A stretch of DNA of 64,000 nucleotides from an uncultured Spirochaetota bacterium. GTDB taxonomy: Bacteria > Spirochaetota > UBA4802 > UBA5550. How positions within the stretch are numbered: the first letter of the stretch is position 1; every line of letters starts with the position of its first letter. The stretch covers positions 1-64,000 of the forward strand of contig CALMRZ010000034.1 of NCBI GenBank assembly GCA_937872225.1. The letters are read 5' to 3'. The notes under the pieces are model-generated. The model saw only the letters and a program-made list of their open reading frames with translations. It was not told where the DNA came from and searched no databases. Shown one piece after another: positions 25,941 to 34,391 of this stretch. Both the position numbers and the translations under genes were made by a program.

Positions 25941-26163
25941 TCTCCTCCATGGTTTCAATAGTCTGCTGATGCCGGACGGCCCCCGGGACCTGTTCCCAGG
26001 CATCGGCACTCTGTATGTCGTTTTGTATCTTTGAACAGCATCCGGACTATTTAGTCAATGGAATTTTTATTGACCGTGTCCGGTCCAAAATTATTTTACC
26101 ATTCCTGCCCGCGGCCGGTCGGGCCGTGAAAAACGGAAAATCGGTCCATTTTAACGATACCGC

Positions 26164-26205
26164 TTGACGTACATCAAGGAGGTGCCGGGAAGGCTCTGGT
26201 ATATT
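26164..26205 (+). promoter_or_regulatory. FNR/CRP-type site plus -10 box (class II promoter)
   Basis: TTGAC-GTAC-ATCAA at 26164-26177 matches the FNR consensus TTGAT-N4-ATCAA in 9 of 10 positions. TATATT at 26200-26205 predicts a start at 26212, so the centre of the site is at -41.5, the usual spacing of an activator-dependent class II promoter. It drives the siroheme-reductase-like gene. Confidence 0.65.
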
Positions 26206-26270
26206 CGGTACGGCAGGCACGGTGCGCCATGGCCGGCCCTGCCGTGATATCGGAAACGGAAAGGTCCGCA

Positions 26271-26903
26271 ATGCGTCAGAAAACAGTTATCACAACCCGC
26301 GGCAGCATCGTAATTGAAATGTGCGGAGGCATGGAATGTCCCGGCATCGGGGCTTCCGGAGGCATCCTGTTCAAGGGCCTGTCGTCCCTCGCGGACGGGC
26401 TCACCGGCGGCACTCCGGCGGCCGGCGGCACGGGGCACCGCCGGCCTTTCAGGATATCCCTGTCCTTGTGCGCCAACGGCTGCTCGCGGCCGCAGATAGC
26501 CGACATCGGCGTCATCGGCGCCGTGCAGGTGAGGATTGACGAAGCCTGCTGCACCGGGTGCGGCGCCTGCGTCGCCTTATGCCGTGAACGGGCCATGGCC
26601 CTGGAAGGACTGGAAGGACGTGTTATTCCCGCCATCAACGGCCGGTGCGTGTTCTGCGGGGAGTGCATTGCCGCATGTCCCTTTGACGCGGTCCTCCCCG
26701 CCCGGACCGGATTCCGCATCCTCCTGGGGGGCAGGCTGGGAAGGCGGCCGCGCCTCGGCACGGAACTGCCGGGGTTCCGCACCGAGGGGGAGATAACGGA
26801 TATCGTGAAGAAGGCCTACCTGCTGTACCAATCGACCCCGCCCGGCGCCCGGCTCGGCGACATCATTGAAGAGCGCGGCGCCGGCTGGCTCGACCGCCTC
26901 TAA
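26271..26903 (+). CDS. small siroheme sulfite/nitrite reductase-like protein with two 4Fe-4S clusters
   Basis: A 210-residue protein resembling the minimal (group I) dissimilatory-sulfite-reductase-like proteins. The first half carries the siroheme-cluster motifs in shortened form: CGGMECPGIG and LCANGCSRPQIADIGVIGAV (CX3C). The second half has two ferredoxin motifs, CTGCGACVALCRERA and CVFCGECIAACPFDA, followed by a reductase-like tail (GFRILLGGRLGRRPRLGTELPG). The first Cys pair is CX4C where CX5C is usual, so siroheme binding is not certain. The start at 26271 is preferred for AAAGG upstream; 26229 is possible. The FNR-type promoter suggests anaerobic expression. The true substrate is unknown. 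Confidence 0.75.
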   Translation: MRQKTVITTRGSIVIEMCGGMECPGIGASGGILFKGLSSLADGLTGGTPAAGGTGHRRPFRISLSLCANGCSRPQIADIGVIGAVQVRIDEACCTGCGACVALCRERAMALEGLEGRVIPAINGRCVFCGECIAACPFDAVLPARTGFRILLGGRLGRRPRLGTELPGFRTEGEITDIVKKAYLLYQSTPPGARLGDIIEERGAGWLDRL

Positions 26904-26914
26904 CGGAAACAGGT

Positions 26915-27340
26915 CTACATGGTTTCCCAGAAAAAATTGACCCACACCGACGGGTCCACGCAGCGGCCGTAGAGCACCGGGGCGTCCCGGTCCTTCGACA
27001 CCAGGCACACGGTGTCGAAGGAGACGCGGGGATACAGGGAGTGGATCATCCGTATCGTGCGCCCGCTGTCATAGATGTCGTCGCACAGGAGAAAGAGGTC
27101 CCTCCCGATGTCGGACCGGATGCCGACGTTAAAATCCTTCTGCTCCATCCTGTCATAGGAGGATATCTGGATATACTCCATGGGCAGTCCCAGGTGCCTG
27201 CCCATGAAATAGGAGAGGTAGAATCCGCCCCGAAGGGGGCAGAGTATGGCGCGGTAGTTCTTTCCGTTCCCGCGGATCTTCTCGAGAAGCCCATAGGCCA
27301 GATCCCGGAAGAGGTCATAATCGATGACGAGGCTTTTCAC
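26915..27340 (-). CDS. phosphoribosyltransferase family protein
   Basis: A 141-residue protein with the PRPP-binding loop LFLLCDDIYDSGRTIRMI and an upstream PLRGG segment, typical of type I phosphoribosyltransferases of the purine salvage (xanthine/hypoxanthine) group. Shorter than most hypoxanthine enzymes, so substrate cannot be fixed. GTG start at 27340, three bases after the permease stop codon; it closes a three-gene operon with the ABC transporter genes. Confidence 0.8.
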   Translation of the reverse strand: MKSLVIDYDLFRDLAYGLLEKIRGNGKNYRAILCPLRGGFYLSYFMGRHLGLPMEYIQISSYDRMEQKDFNVGIRSDIGRDLFLLCDDIYDSGRTIRMIHSLYPRVSFDTVCLVSKDRDAPVLYGRCVDPSVWVNFFWETM

Positions 27341-27343
27341 CGG

Positions 27344-28603
27344 TCAATCCCCGCTCAGTCCCTTGGCATAGAGCCTCGCCAGAGCCGGCACCGCGGACAG
27401 TACCGGGATGGCCATGCCGGCCAGGAGAAAGGCGCGGAAAACGTCCCCGGGCAGGGACACTGATATCATGAAGCCCGTCAGGTGGAAATACTCCGTCACC
27501 CTGGCTGATGCGTACCGGAGAAGGCTGGCCCCTCCCCAGGCGCCGGCAAAGCCGATGACCAGGTACTTGGCGAGGATCGTCAGGGTGAGGAAGGCCCGCG
27601 ACGCTCCCACCAGGCGCAGGGTACGGTAATACTCGATGCGGTTGAACACGGCTATCATCGTGGCGAAGGAAATGGCGATGACGGCGATGATGACAATGAT
27701 CGACTGGAGCAGCCGGATTATCAGGGTGACGGTCTCCGTGAGCTTCATGATCTGCTGCGACACCCCCTTTTCCGCCTCCACCACGAGGTTCAGCCCCTTC
27801 AGCCGTGCGGTAACGCCGATCATGGAGGAGTGGTCTTTCACCCTGATATAGGCGTACTGGTACTCGTTCCGGTATCCGTCGATGAATTTCCTGTTGTACT
27901 CCGACACCATGCCGAGGGGAAGGATGAGGGCGAAGGAATCCACCCGGTCCGTGAAGCCGGCGACGACCGCGTCCATGTCCTCGTAGCCGTCCAGGGTCCT
28001 GAGACTCGACCGGCCCATGGAGAGCTTGAAGCCGAAGCCGACGGCGCCCCGCTCGGAAATGCGTGGAAGATTGTTGGAGGCCGCCATGCCGTCGTTGTAC
28101 GACTGGAGGATAGCCCGGGGAATAAGCACCGGAATCACCCGTTCCCGCGCCGGGTCGTTCCAGAGCCTCCGGTAACGCTCCCCGGCGAGCTCGCCGGCCA
28201 CCAGGCGCCGCGGCACGCCGAAGGCGAGGATGTCGCTCCGGTAGCTGAACCCCAGGTACGAGACCCGCGCCTGGATCGGGATCCTGAGGGCCGACACCGG
28301 CAGCACCTCCGTCACCCCCTCCATGCCCCGGATCTTCCGGACAACCCGGTCGCTTATCACCGGGCCCCCGGGCCGCGACGTTTCGAAGAGGAAGAGCGTG
28401 CGCGGCTGCCGTGTCGAGACCCTGATGGTGTTGGGGGGGATCGAGGAGGCGAAGCGGTTATGGATGTAGTTCGAAAGGCTGTCGCCGGCGATGCGGAACA
28501 GGCCCACCGCGAACACCGACAGCACCACCGACAGGAGCACGATACAGCTGACGAACCTGCTTCCCGCGATTTCCTTCATTATCAGGTACAGACGCTGCAT
28601 CAT
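27344..28603 (-). CDS. ABC transporter permease, FtsX/MacB type
   Basis: A 419-residue inner-membrane protein. One membrane helix near the N-terminus (16-38), a large periplasmic domain (40-290), then three helices at the C-terminus (about 295-320, 340-365, 385-405), which is the FtsX/MacB/LolCE topology. Such permeases move lipoproteins, lipids or peptides, or transmit force, rather than pass small solutes. It overlaps the ATPase gene by four bases. Substrate unknown. Confidence 0.82.
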   Translation of the reverse strand: MMQRLYLIMKEIAGSRFVSCIVLLSVVLSVFAVGLFRIAGDSLSNYIHNRFASSIPPNTIRVSTRQPRTLFLFETSRPGGPVISDRVVRKIRGMEGVTEVLPVSALRIPIQARVSYLGFSYRSDILAFGVPRRLVAGELAGERYRRLWNDPARERVIPVLIPRAILQSYNDGMAASNNLPRISERGAVGFGFKLSMGRSSLRTLDGYEDMDAVVAGFTDRVDSFALILPLGMVSEYNRKFIDGYRNEYQYAYIRVKDHSSMIGVTARLKGLNLVVEAEKGVSQQIMKLTETVTLIIRLLQSIIVIIAVIAISFATMIAVFNRIEYYRTLRLVGASRAFLTLTILAKYLVIGFAGAWGGASLLRYASARVTEYFHLTGFMISVSLPGDVFRAFLLAGMAIPVLSAVPALARLYAKGLSGD

Positions 28604-29271
28604 GGCGCCGCCCTCAGGCCGCCGTCCGCCATGGTGTAGACCAGGTCGGACTGCCGGTGCATGTAGTCGTCATGGGTGACGATGAGCACCGCCTTTCCCG
28701 CGCTCTTTAAATCGAGGAGGATGTCGAAGATCTCCTGGGCCGTTTTCCGGTCCAGGTTGGCCGTCGGCTCATCGGCAAGGATGAGATTCGGACGGTTCAC
28801 CAGCGCCCGGGCTATGGCGACCCGCTGTTTCTGGCCGCCGGACAGGATCGCCGCTTTCGTCTTTTTGAATTTATAGATCCTGAGCCGCTCCAGAATCTCA
28901 TCGGCATATTCCCGGGTCTCCCTTCCGACGCGCCCCCTGATCCGGGCCGGCAGGAGCACGTTCGACAGCACGGTTTCGTCGTTCAGGAGGCGGAAGGTCT
29001 GGAAAATGAAGCCGATCTCCCGGTTGCGCCGCCGGGAGGCGACGATATCCAGGGCGTAGACCATCTTCCTGCCGTTGATATGCACGGTTCCCCCGCAGGG
29101 TTTCGTTATGCCGGCAATGACATTGAGAAGCGTGGTCTTGCCGCAGCCGGACATCCCGGTGATGGAGCACAGCTGGCCGCCATCCAGTGAGAGGTCCACG
29201 CCGTTGAGGACCTGCCGGGGAACGCCGGCTATGCGGTACCGCTTGCGGACATTTTCAACATTAAGGATCAT
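28600..29271 (-). CDS. ABC transporter ATP-binding protein, LolD/MacB type
   Basis: A 223-residue ATPase: Walker [10 protein letters not shown] (39-47), Q-loop FQTFRLL, signature LSGGQKQR (143-150), Walker B LILADEPT (163-170) and H-loop THDD. Length and motifs fit the LolD/FtsE/MacB group, in agreement with the neighbouring permease. First gene of the ATPase-permease-phosphoribosyltransferase operon. Confidence 0.92.
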   Translation of the reverse strand: MILNVENVRKRYRIAGVPRQVLNGVDLSLDGGQLCSITGMSGCGKTTLLNVIAGITKPCGGTVHINGRKMVYALDIVASRRRNREIGFIFQTFRLLNDETVLSNVLLPARIRGRVGRETREYADEILERLRIYKFKKTKAAILSGGQKQRVAIARALVNRPNLILADEPTANLDRKTAQEIFDILLDLKSAGKAVLIVTHDDYMHRQSDLVYTMADGGLRAAP

Positions 29272-29356
29272 AGGGTTGCTCCCCCGGGCTTCGGCCCGGG
29301 GACATCATACAAAAGAAAGCGCCATATTCAAGAAAAAATTGGGGCGGTAACCGCCA

Positions 29357-31408
29357 TTACCCGTCAGCCAGCGGGATCGAGAGGGAAACGTTCACCTTTA
29401 CCTGCGATTCGCGCCGGGTGTCTGAATGGTCGACGATATTCCGGGCCGACACCTCTCCGCCGTGCTTGTTGACGATCTTTTCGACCAGGGTAAGGCCCAG
29501 GCCGAACTCGAGGGTGTTGTACTGTTCGTGGACGAACTTGGTGAGACGGTAAAAGGGCTCGAATACGACCTTTTCATATTCGACCGGTATACCGACGGTG
29601 CCCTCCTCGCTCTTCTCCGGGTCGTTGATCACTGATATCACGGCGTCCTTGCCGGAAACGTTCACGAACACGGTGATGAAGGAGCCCCGTCTCGAGAACT
29701 TCATCGCGTTGATGAGGACCTCGTAGAGGGCCTTTGAAAAATAATCCTTGTTCAGGTTTACGAAAAGGTCCTTGTAGCGGTAATTAAAGTCGTTGATAAT
29801 GATCCGGTTGTTGTTGAACTTGCTGTATTCGTCGACCTTGCTGATGACCACCTTCACGTTCTCGTACAGCTCCATGAGGGAAACTTTCTGCAGGTCGAAA
29901 TCGTTGGAGATGATCCAGTCGATGCTGGTAAAGGTCTTGAAGGCGTCCTTGATCAGGTTGACGTTATTCTGGATCAGCTCTATGATCTGGCCGTCCACCA
30001 GGAATCCTTCCTCGCTTTTTTTCGCGCCGGAGGTCATCATATCGATCAGGGTGACCAGGGTCCCGAACCCCGCGCCCTGGGTGAAGCTGTTATGGATGTT
30101 CTTGAACAGCGACTTGTCGGTGCGGGAGACGTTCCGCTCCAGCATCTTTTCCTTCCATTCCTTCCAGTCCATCTCGCGGTTCATGAATTCCTGGCTGGCG
30201 CTGTCCAGTATCTGCTTCGCCTGGTCCAGGGCTATCTTCTGGCGCTTCGCCTCGGTGATGTCTTCCGCGGTGATGATGAAATGGGACGTTTCGCCGTCCT
30301 CCCCGGTTATGGGTGACACGCTCGCCTTGACATAATAGAGCTCGCCGTCCTTTTTGAGGCTGTAGAGCTCGCCCTTCCATGTTTTGCTGTTGACCATCCT
30401 TTTCCAGACTTCGGGCTCCTGCACGATGGGATTGCCCGGTTTGCCCACGTTCGTGGCAACGACCTCGTTTCTGCCGTATCCGGACAGTTCGGCAAAGGCC
30501 GAGTTGACATACTCCACGTTGCCGTCCCTGTCAAGGATGACCACGAGGTTCGGGTTCTGCTCGATGGCATGGCCGAAGATCTTCAGGCTCTGCTCTATCT
30601 TCTTGCGGAGGCCCACCTCCCGCTCCATGCTCCGGTTGGCTTCGGTGAGTTCGCGGGTGCGGTCCGCCACCTGGGCCTCCAGTTCCTTCTGGTGGGAGGC
30701 ATGTTTCTCCTTCACGATCTTTCTTGACGTCACGTCCCGCACGATCACGAGGGCCTGGCTGGCCGACGTGGGGATGATGCGCGCCTCGTAGTACACGGCT
30801 TTACCCTGGCGCACCAGGGCATAATCAAAGATGGCCGTCTTGCGCTCCATGAGGGCCGTCGCGACCAGGGTCTGCGCCTTGGCCGCCACCTTTTCTGTCC
30901 ACAGGTGGGCGGCCGCTTGCCGCTCCACGTCATTAAGGAACCCCCCCTCTTTCGTCACGTAAAAGACGGTATCGGGGAGCGACGACAGGATCGTGTGGTT
31001 CCGCTCCTCGGCTTCCCGGAGCCGCCGCTCCATGTCGTGCTTGTACAGGGCCATCTCAACGGTGGCGTATATCATGTTTTTTTCGTAGGGCTTGAGGATA
31101 TACCCGTAGGGCATTGACTCGCGGGCCCTCATGATGGTCCGGTCATCGGTGCTGACCGTGGTGTAAATGAAGGGGATGCCGCACTTTTCGTGGATCCTCT
31201 GGGCCGCGGTGATGCCGTCAATATCGCCCTTCAGGGTGATATCCATGAGGATCAGGTCGGGATTAAGCTCGCAGGACACCTGGATCGCCTTTTCTCCCGA
31301 ATCTATGGGATCAAATACGACATACCCGAATTTTTTCAGGATCTGGGAAAGGAGCAGCGCCGAGGGGGCGTCATCTTCAACAATAAGGAGTCGTTTGGGT
31401 TCTGTCAT
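29357..31408 (-). CDS. receiver-PAS-PAS histidine kinase
   Basis: A 683-residue cytosolic signalling protein. A response-regulator receiver comes first (1-120; acidic Asp12/13, phospho-acceptor Asp56 in LILMDIT, Lys106), then a PAS-like region (130-230), a coiled coil (235-275), a second PAS domain (280-390) and a histidine kinase core. The H-box is unusual: His439 lies in FKNIHNSFTQGAGFG, not in a standard HisKA. The ATPase domain has YEVLINAMKFS (N-box, Asn567) and FGLGLTLVEKIV (G-box), but NDPE stands where DxG is usual. The start at 31408 is supported by AAAGGA. No cognate regulator is adjacent. Confidence 0.85.
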   Translation of the reverse strand: MTEPKRLLIVEDDAPSALLLSQILKKFGYVVFDPIDSGEKAIQVSCELNPDLILMDITLKGDIDGITAAQRIHEKCGIPFIYTTVSTDDRTIMRARESMPYGYILKPYEKNMIYATVEMALYKHDMERRLREAEERNHTILSSLPDTVFYVTKEGGFLNDVERQAAAHLWTEKVAAKAQTLVATALMERKTAIFDYALVRQGKAVYYEARIIPTSASQALVIVRDVTSRKIVKEKHASHQKELEAQVADRTRELTEANRSMEREVGLRKKIEQSLKIFGHAIEQNPNLVVILDRDGNVEYVNSAFAELSGYGRNEVVATNVGKPGNPIVQEPEVWKRMVNSKTWKGELYSLKKDGELYYVKASVSPITGEDGETSHFIITAEDITEAKRQKIALDQAKQILDSASQEFMNREMDWKEWKEKMLERNVSRTDKSLFKNIHNSFTQGAGFGTLVTLIDMMTSGAKKSEEGFLVDGQIIELIQNNVNLIKDAFKTFTSIDWIISNDFDLQKVSLMELYENVKVVISKVDEYSKFNNNRIIINDFNYRYKDLFVNLNKDYFSKALYEVLINAMKFSRRGSFITVFVNVSGKDAVISVINDPEKSEEGTVGIPVEYEKVVFEPFYRLTKFVHEQYNTLEFGLGLTLVEKIVNKHGGEVSARNIVDHSDTRRESQVKVNVSLSIPLADG

Positions 31409-31619
31409 AATCCTTTTTCCGGGTCCGGGAGAAATCTGCAAACCTGAAGAAGAATGGTCGCTTTTCATTTCACAAGCGCCGGCAACGGCCCTTTGGAAAA
31501 ACCCGGCAATTAAAATGCTTGTCCCAACGGAGGAGGCAACCATGAATAATCACGGGTGGTTTTCAGCAACTCTAGTATTAAAATAGCAAAAGTCAATAAC
31601 AAATTGCGACATTTTTTTG

Positions 31620-31648
31620 TTTACATGAAGCATTAATCCCTGTACAAT
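31620..31648 (+). promoter_or_regulatory. sigma-70 promoter of the helical protein gene
   Basis: TTTACA (31620-31625), 17-base spacer, TACAAT (31643-31648). A further TATAAT lies at 31657-31662 without a good -35. Confidence 0.6.
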
Positions 31649-31675
31649 GATGCCGGTATAATGGGGAGCTATACA

Positions 31676-33022
31676 ATGGCTGTTGAAAAAAAACGGGAAG
31701 ATATATCTGAAGGCGTCGCCGGCGGCCTGCTGACCGAGATAACCGATTTTATCGATTTCAACACCCTCAACAAGATAATCAACAAACTTACCGATTACGC
31801 CGAGATAATCAGCGAAGGAAAAATCTACGGCATCATCAACTACAACTTCCGCCTCAACAGCAACCAGACCAACAAGGTCGTGAAGCTCCTGGAAGGCATA
31901 CAGGCCATCACCCGGATCTACAACCTGGCCCTCAAAGGATCCAAGGACCTCGAAGTGGAATACATATCCCTCATTTTTTCCGACTTCGAGAACCCGGAGG
32001 CCATCTCTTCATACATCAACCTCAAGAACGTGATCGAAAACCGCCTCACCCACCAGGTACAGCAGTACAACGTCAACATGGGTAAAAACAACACCACCAT
32101 GGCCATCCCGCTGAACGAGCTGCGGGGCCACGTCAAGACCTATCAGGACCTGAGCGAGATGGAGATGGCCATTTCCACCAAGGCCCAGCACGGCATCATA
32201 GCCGCTTCACTCCATGACGCCTACTCCACCATCCTCAACAAGCCGGAATTCTGGAACGACAAGACTTACATGAAGTTCTTTTTCAACGAGGACGACATCT
32301 CCAGGAGAAAGGTCCTGCTCCTCAAGAAGGAGAGGCGCCTGGCGATCCGGGAAATCGGCAGCAGGGTCAGGGAGACCCTTGACCAGCTCCATGCCATCAT
32401 GTACAGCCGCATGCAGACTGCCCGCGAGGCCGCCCTGACCGAGTCCGCCCAGGAACCGGACTTCCTGCCACGGGTGACCCGGGCGGAAGCGTTCACCGAC
32501 CGGATGCTTATGACCCCCTTCGGCCGGCAGTACGGCGCACTTATCGATAAAATCATATCGGGCATCTTCGATCCGGCAAAACGCGCGAACCTTAACGCCA
32601 TACCGGAAGAGACCATCAAGGAAAAAATCGCTCTCCTTTACCAGGCGTACAAGCTGAGGTCCGACATGACCAAGCTCACCGGAGAGGTTCAGAACACGGT
32701 GGACTATCTTCTCCTTCAAGATTACGGCATCAAGACCTTCGCGGAGAAATTCCTCTATTTTGACCGCAAGGAGGCCTTTTCGAAATTCTATTCCGGGCAG
32801 AACCAGGAGCAGATCGAGCAGTTTCTCAACCAGGTTTTCATCATATACTTCGAGGACAACTTCAGCACGCTGTTCAAGATCATCAAAAGCATGGACATGA
32901 AAAAATTCGCCTGCGCCTTCATCATCAAGCGGGTATACCTGAAGGAGGGAGAGGCTCTCACCAATTTCGGGTTTTTCTTCATCCGCGTCATAGCCAAAGT
33001 CGGCGGCATAAAATCCCAGTGA
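31676..33022 (+). CDS. large alpha-helical cytosolic protein, unknown function
   Basis: A 448-residue protein without signal peptide or membrane segment. It is rich in helices with many charged residues (FIDFNTLNKIINKLTDYAEI, KVVKLLEGIQAITRIYNLAL, RRKVLLLKKERRLAIREIGS). I recognise no domain; it may be limited to spirochaetes. The start at 31676 is set by GGGGAG 7 bases upstream. It diverges from the receiver-PAS kinase gene. The partly similar helical style of the 34376-35047 protein is noted, without clear homology. Confidence 0.7.
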   Translation: MAVEKKREDISEGVAGGLLTEITDFIDFNTLNKIINKLTDYAEIISEGKIYGIINYNFRLNSNQTNKVVKLLEGIQAITRIYNLALKGSKDLEVEYISLIFSDFENPEAISSYINLKNVIENRLTHQVQQYNVNMGKNNTTMAIPLNELRGHVKTYQDLSEMEMAISTKAQHGIIAASLHDAYSTILNKPEFWNDKTYMKFFFNEDDISRRKVLLLKKERRLAIREIGSRVRETLDQLHAIMYSRMQTAREAALTESAQEPDFLPRVTRAEAFTDRMLMTPFGRQYGALIDKIISGIFDPAKRANLNAIPEETIKEKIALLYQAYKLRSDMTKLTGEVQNTVDYLLLQDYGIKTFAEKFLYFDRKEAFSKFYSGQNQEQIEQFLNQVFIIYFEDNFSTLFKIIKSMDMKKFACAFIIKRVYLKEGEALTNFGFFFIRVIAKVGGIKSQ

Positions 33023-33118
33023 CCGGCCCCTGCCGGCGCTCCGCGGCCGGATGCGGCGCGGCAGACCTTCCCCGTGCCACGACGTAACGCGGCGGCGGGA
33101 CGCGGGCCTATATACCTG

Positions 33119-33147
33119 TTGACAAATCGGGCCTTTTTTTTTATACT
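33119..33147 (+). promoter_or_regulatory. strong sigma-70 promoter
   Basis: Perfect TTGACA (33119-33124), 17-base spacer, TATACT (33142-33147). Expected transcription start is near 33154, inside the left arm of the hairpin that follows. Confidence 0.85.
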
Positions 33148-33150
33148 GCA

Positions 33151-33190
33151 GCCGTATGCCGGGACGCCCGGCAACGTCCCGGCATACGGC
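33151..33190 (+). other. 16-bp perfect inverted repeat at the transcription start
   Basis: Arms 33151-33166 and 33175-33190 (GCCGTATGCCGGGACG and complement) with an 8-base loop. It could be a 5'-end mRNA hairpin, a short RNA, or an operator. No T-run follows, so termination is unlikely. Confidence 0.75.
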
Positions 33191-33324
33191 TCAGCGCATA
33201 ACCCGGCATGAAATGCCGCGCGGCGTCATCGGCGCCGGGCCGGGCGATGCGGGGCACCGGGGCATAACGGCGGTGACCGGCGGATTTAAGCGAAGGCCGA
33301 ACGTCAGCATATCATACCAGCGCC

Positions 33325-33924
33325 ATGGAACAGAACACCTTAAAAACCTTTTTTCTGAAACGGAAAATAATTTTCCCGTACTGCACGCTGACCATATTTA
33401 TCAGGCCGTCAGCGGAATCCAGGGAGATTAAAAAAGGCGACCGGATTCTTGCCGTAACCATCCGCACCGCCCTTGACCTGCTGCGCCTTACAAACAGGCT
33501 GGCGACCCTGGCGGAAGTCCAGGAAACGGAATCAGGCAGCGAAGGGATAAAGGTGGTGCTGAAAGGGCTGGCCCGGGTAACCGTGACCGGGACCGTCGGA
33601 TACAAATTCGCCGGGTACGAGCCGATCGAACCCGGTGCGCCGGACCCGCATGACACGGCGCTCGAATCGCTCAGGAAAAAGGCCCAGGAGCTGATATTCC
33701 TCATTAACGTCGAGGAATCAGACAAGCTGATCAGGCTGATGAATTACATTGTGGACTTGAACCAGATGACCGATTTCATCGCCAATTATTTCGTCATGGA
33801 CTTCCCGGCCCGGTACCGTCTCTACCGTGAGACCGGCGTCGGCAATCGGAGCCAGAAACTGATAATTGAATTGACGAACCTGATAGAAAGGTTAACCAAG
33901 AAGAGGAACAAGACAAACCCATGA
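33325..33924 (+). CDS. stand-alone Lon N-terminal (substrate-binding) domain protein
   Basis: A 199-residue protein made of the Lon N-terminal domain only: IIFPYCTLTIFI, KKGDRILAVTIR, LATLAEVQETES, IKVVLKGLARVTVTGTVGY, then a helical part (ESLRKKAQELIFLIN). In Lon protease this domain binds substrates; free-standing versions exist in many bacteria without known role. No ATPase or protease domain follows. No ribosome site is visible before the ATG. Its stop codon overlaps the next gene by four bases. Confidence 0.8.
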   Translation: MEQNTLKTFFLKRKIIFPYCTLTIFIRPSAESREIKKGDRILAVTIRTALDLLRLTNRLATLAEVQETESGSEGIKVVLKGLARVTVTGTVGYKFAGYEPIEPGAPDPHDTALESLRKKAQELIFLINVEESDKLIRLMNYIVDLNQMTDFIANYFVMDFPARYRLYRETGVGNRSQKLIIELTNLIERLTKKRNKTNP

Positions 33925-34391
33925 AAAAGACAGTGATCGGAAAGGAAGTATACTACACCCTGGCATGGTCGCCCCTATACCCCTACGACCGCTTTGAGGC
34001 AATGAGAAAAATGCCCGAACTCGGCGGCATTATCAGCCTTCTCTACCAGAACCAGTCTCGGAACGAATACCTCATCTTCTACAGCTGCCACAGGGACGGC
34101 TGTCGGGTTGGATTCAAGAAATTCATGGACCCCTATGCGACCCGTCACCCGGAAATACTACGGGAGCTCGACCTGACCAGGCTCCTCTACAAGTTCACCG
34201 TCATCGACGAGGGGAACATGCTGGACATGCAGGACATCATGTACTGGCTTATACGCACCTACAACCCGCGCTACAACGAATCGACGTTCAAGGATTCCCA
34301 ACGCTTTGCAAACATCTACATCAACGAGGTGCAGCGTTCCGAGGAAGACGTCGTGGAAAAGATCCACGGTCATCGTCACCGGGAAGGCTGA
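33921..34391 (+). CDS. unknown protein coupled to the Lon-domain gene
   Basis: A 156-residue soluble protein starting within the stop codon of the Lon-domain gene (ATGA overlap). It is aromatic-rich (YYTLAWSPLYPYDRFEAMRK, YLIFYSCHRDGCRVGFKKFM, MYWLIRTYNPRYNESTF). No family recognised. The overlap suggests a functional link with the Lon-domain protein. Its 3' end overlaps the opposing gene by 16 bases. Confidence 0.65.
   Translation: MKKTVIGKEVYYTLAWSPLYPYDRFEAMRKMPELGGIISLLYQNQSRNEYLIFYSCHRDGCRVGFKKFMDPYATRHPEILRELDLTRLLYKFTVIDEGNMLDMQDIMYWLIRTYNPRYNESTFKDSQRFANIYINEVQRSEEDVVEKIHGHRHREG

Larger units (their letters stand above)
33023..33324 (+). other. 302-base intergenic region, GC-rich
   Basis: Carries no gene. 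It holds the promoter 33119-33147, the 16-bp hairpin 33151-33190, and a smaller hairpin CGGCAT/ATGCCG at 33204-33218. The rest is GC-rich sequence without recognisable features. Confidence 0.7.

Noticed and set aside
26229-26270. Earlier start of the siroheme-reductase-like protein
   Set aside because: Possible but no ribosome site precedes 26229, whereas AAAGG precedes 26271.
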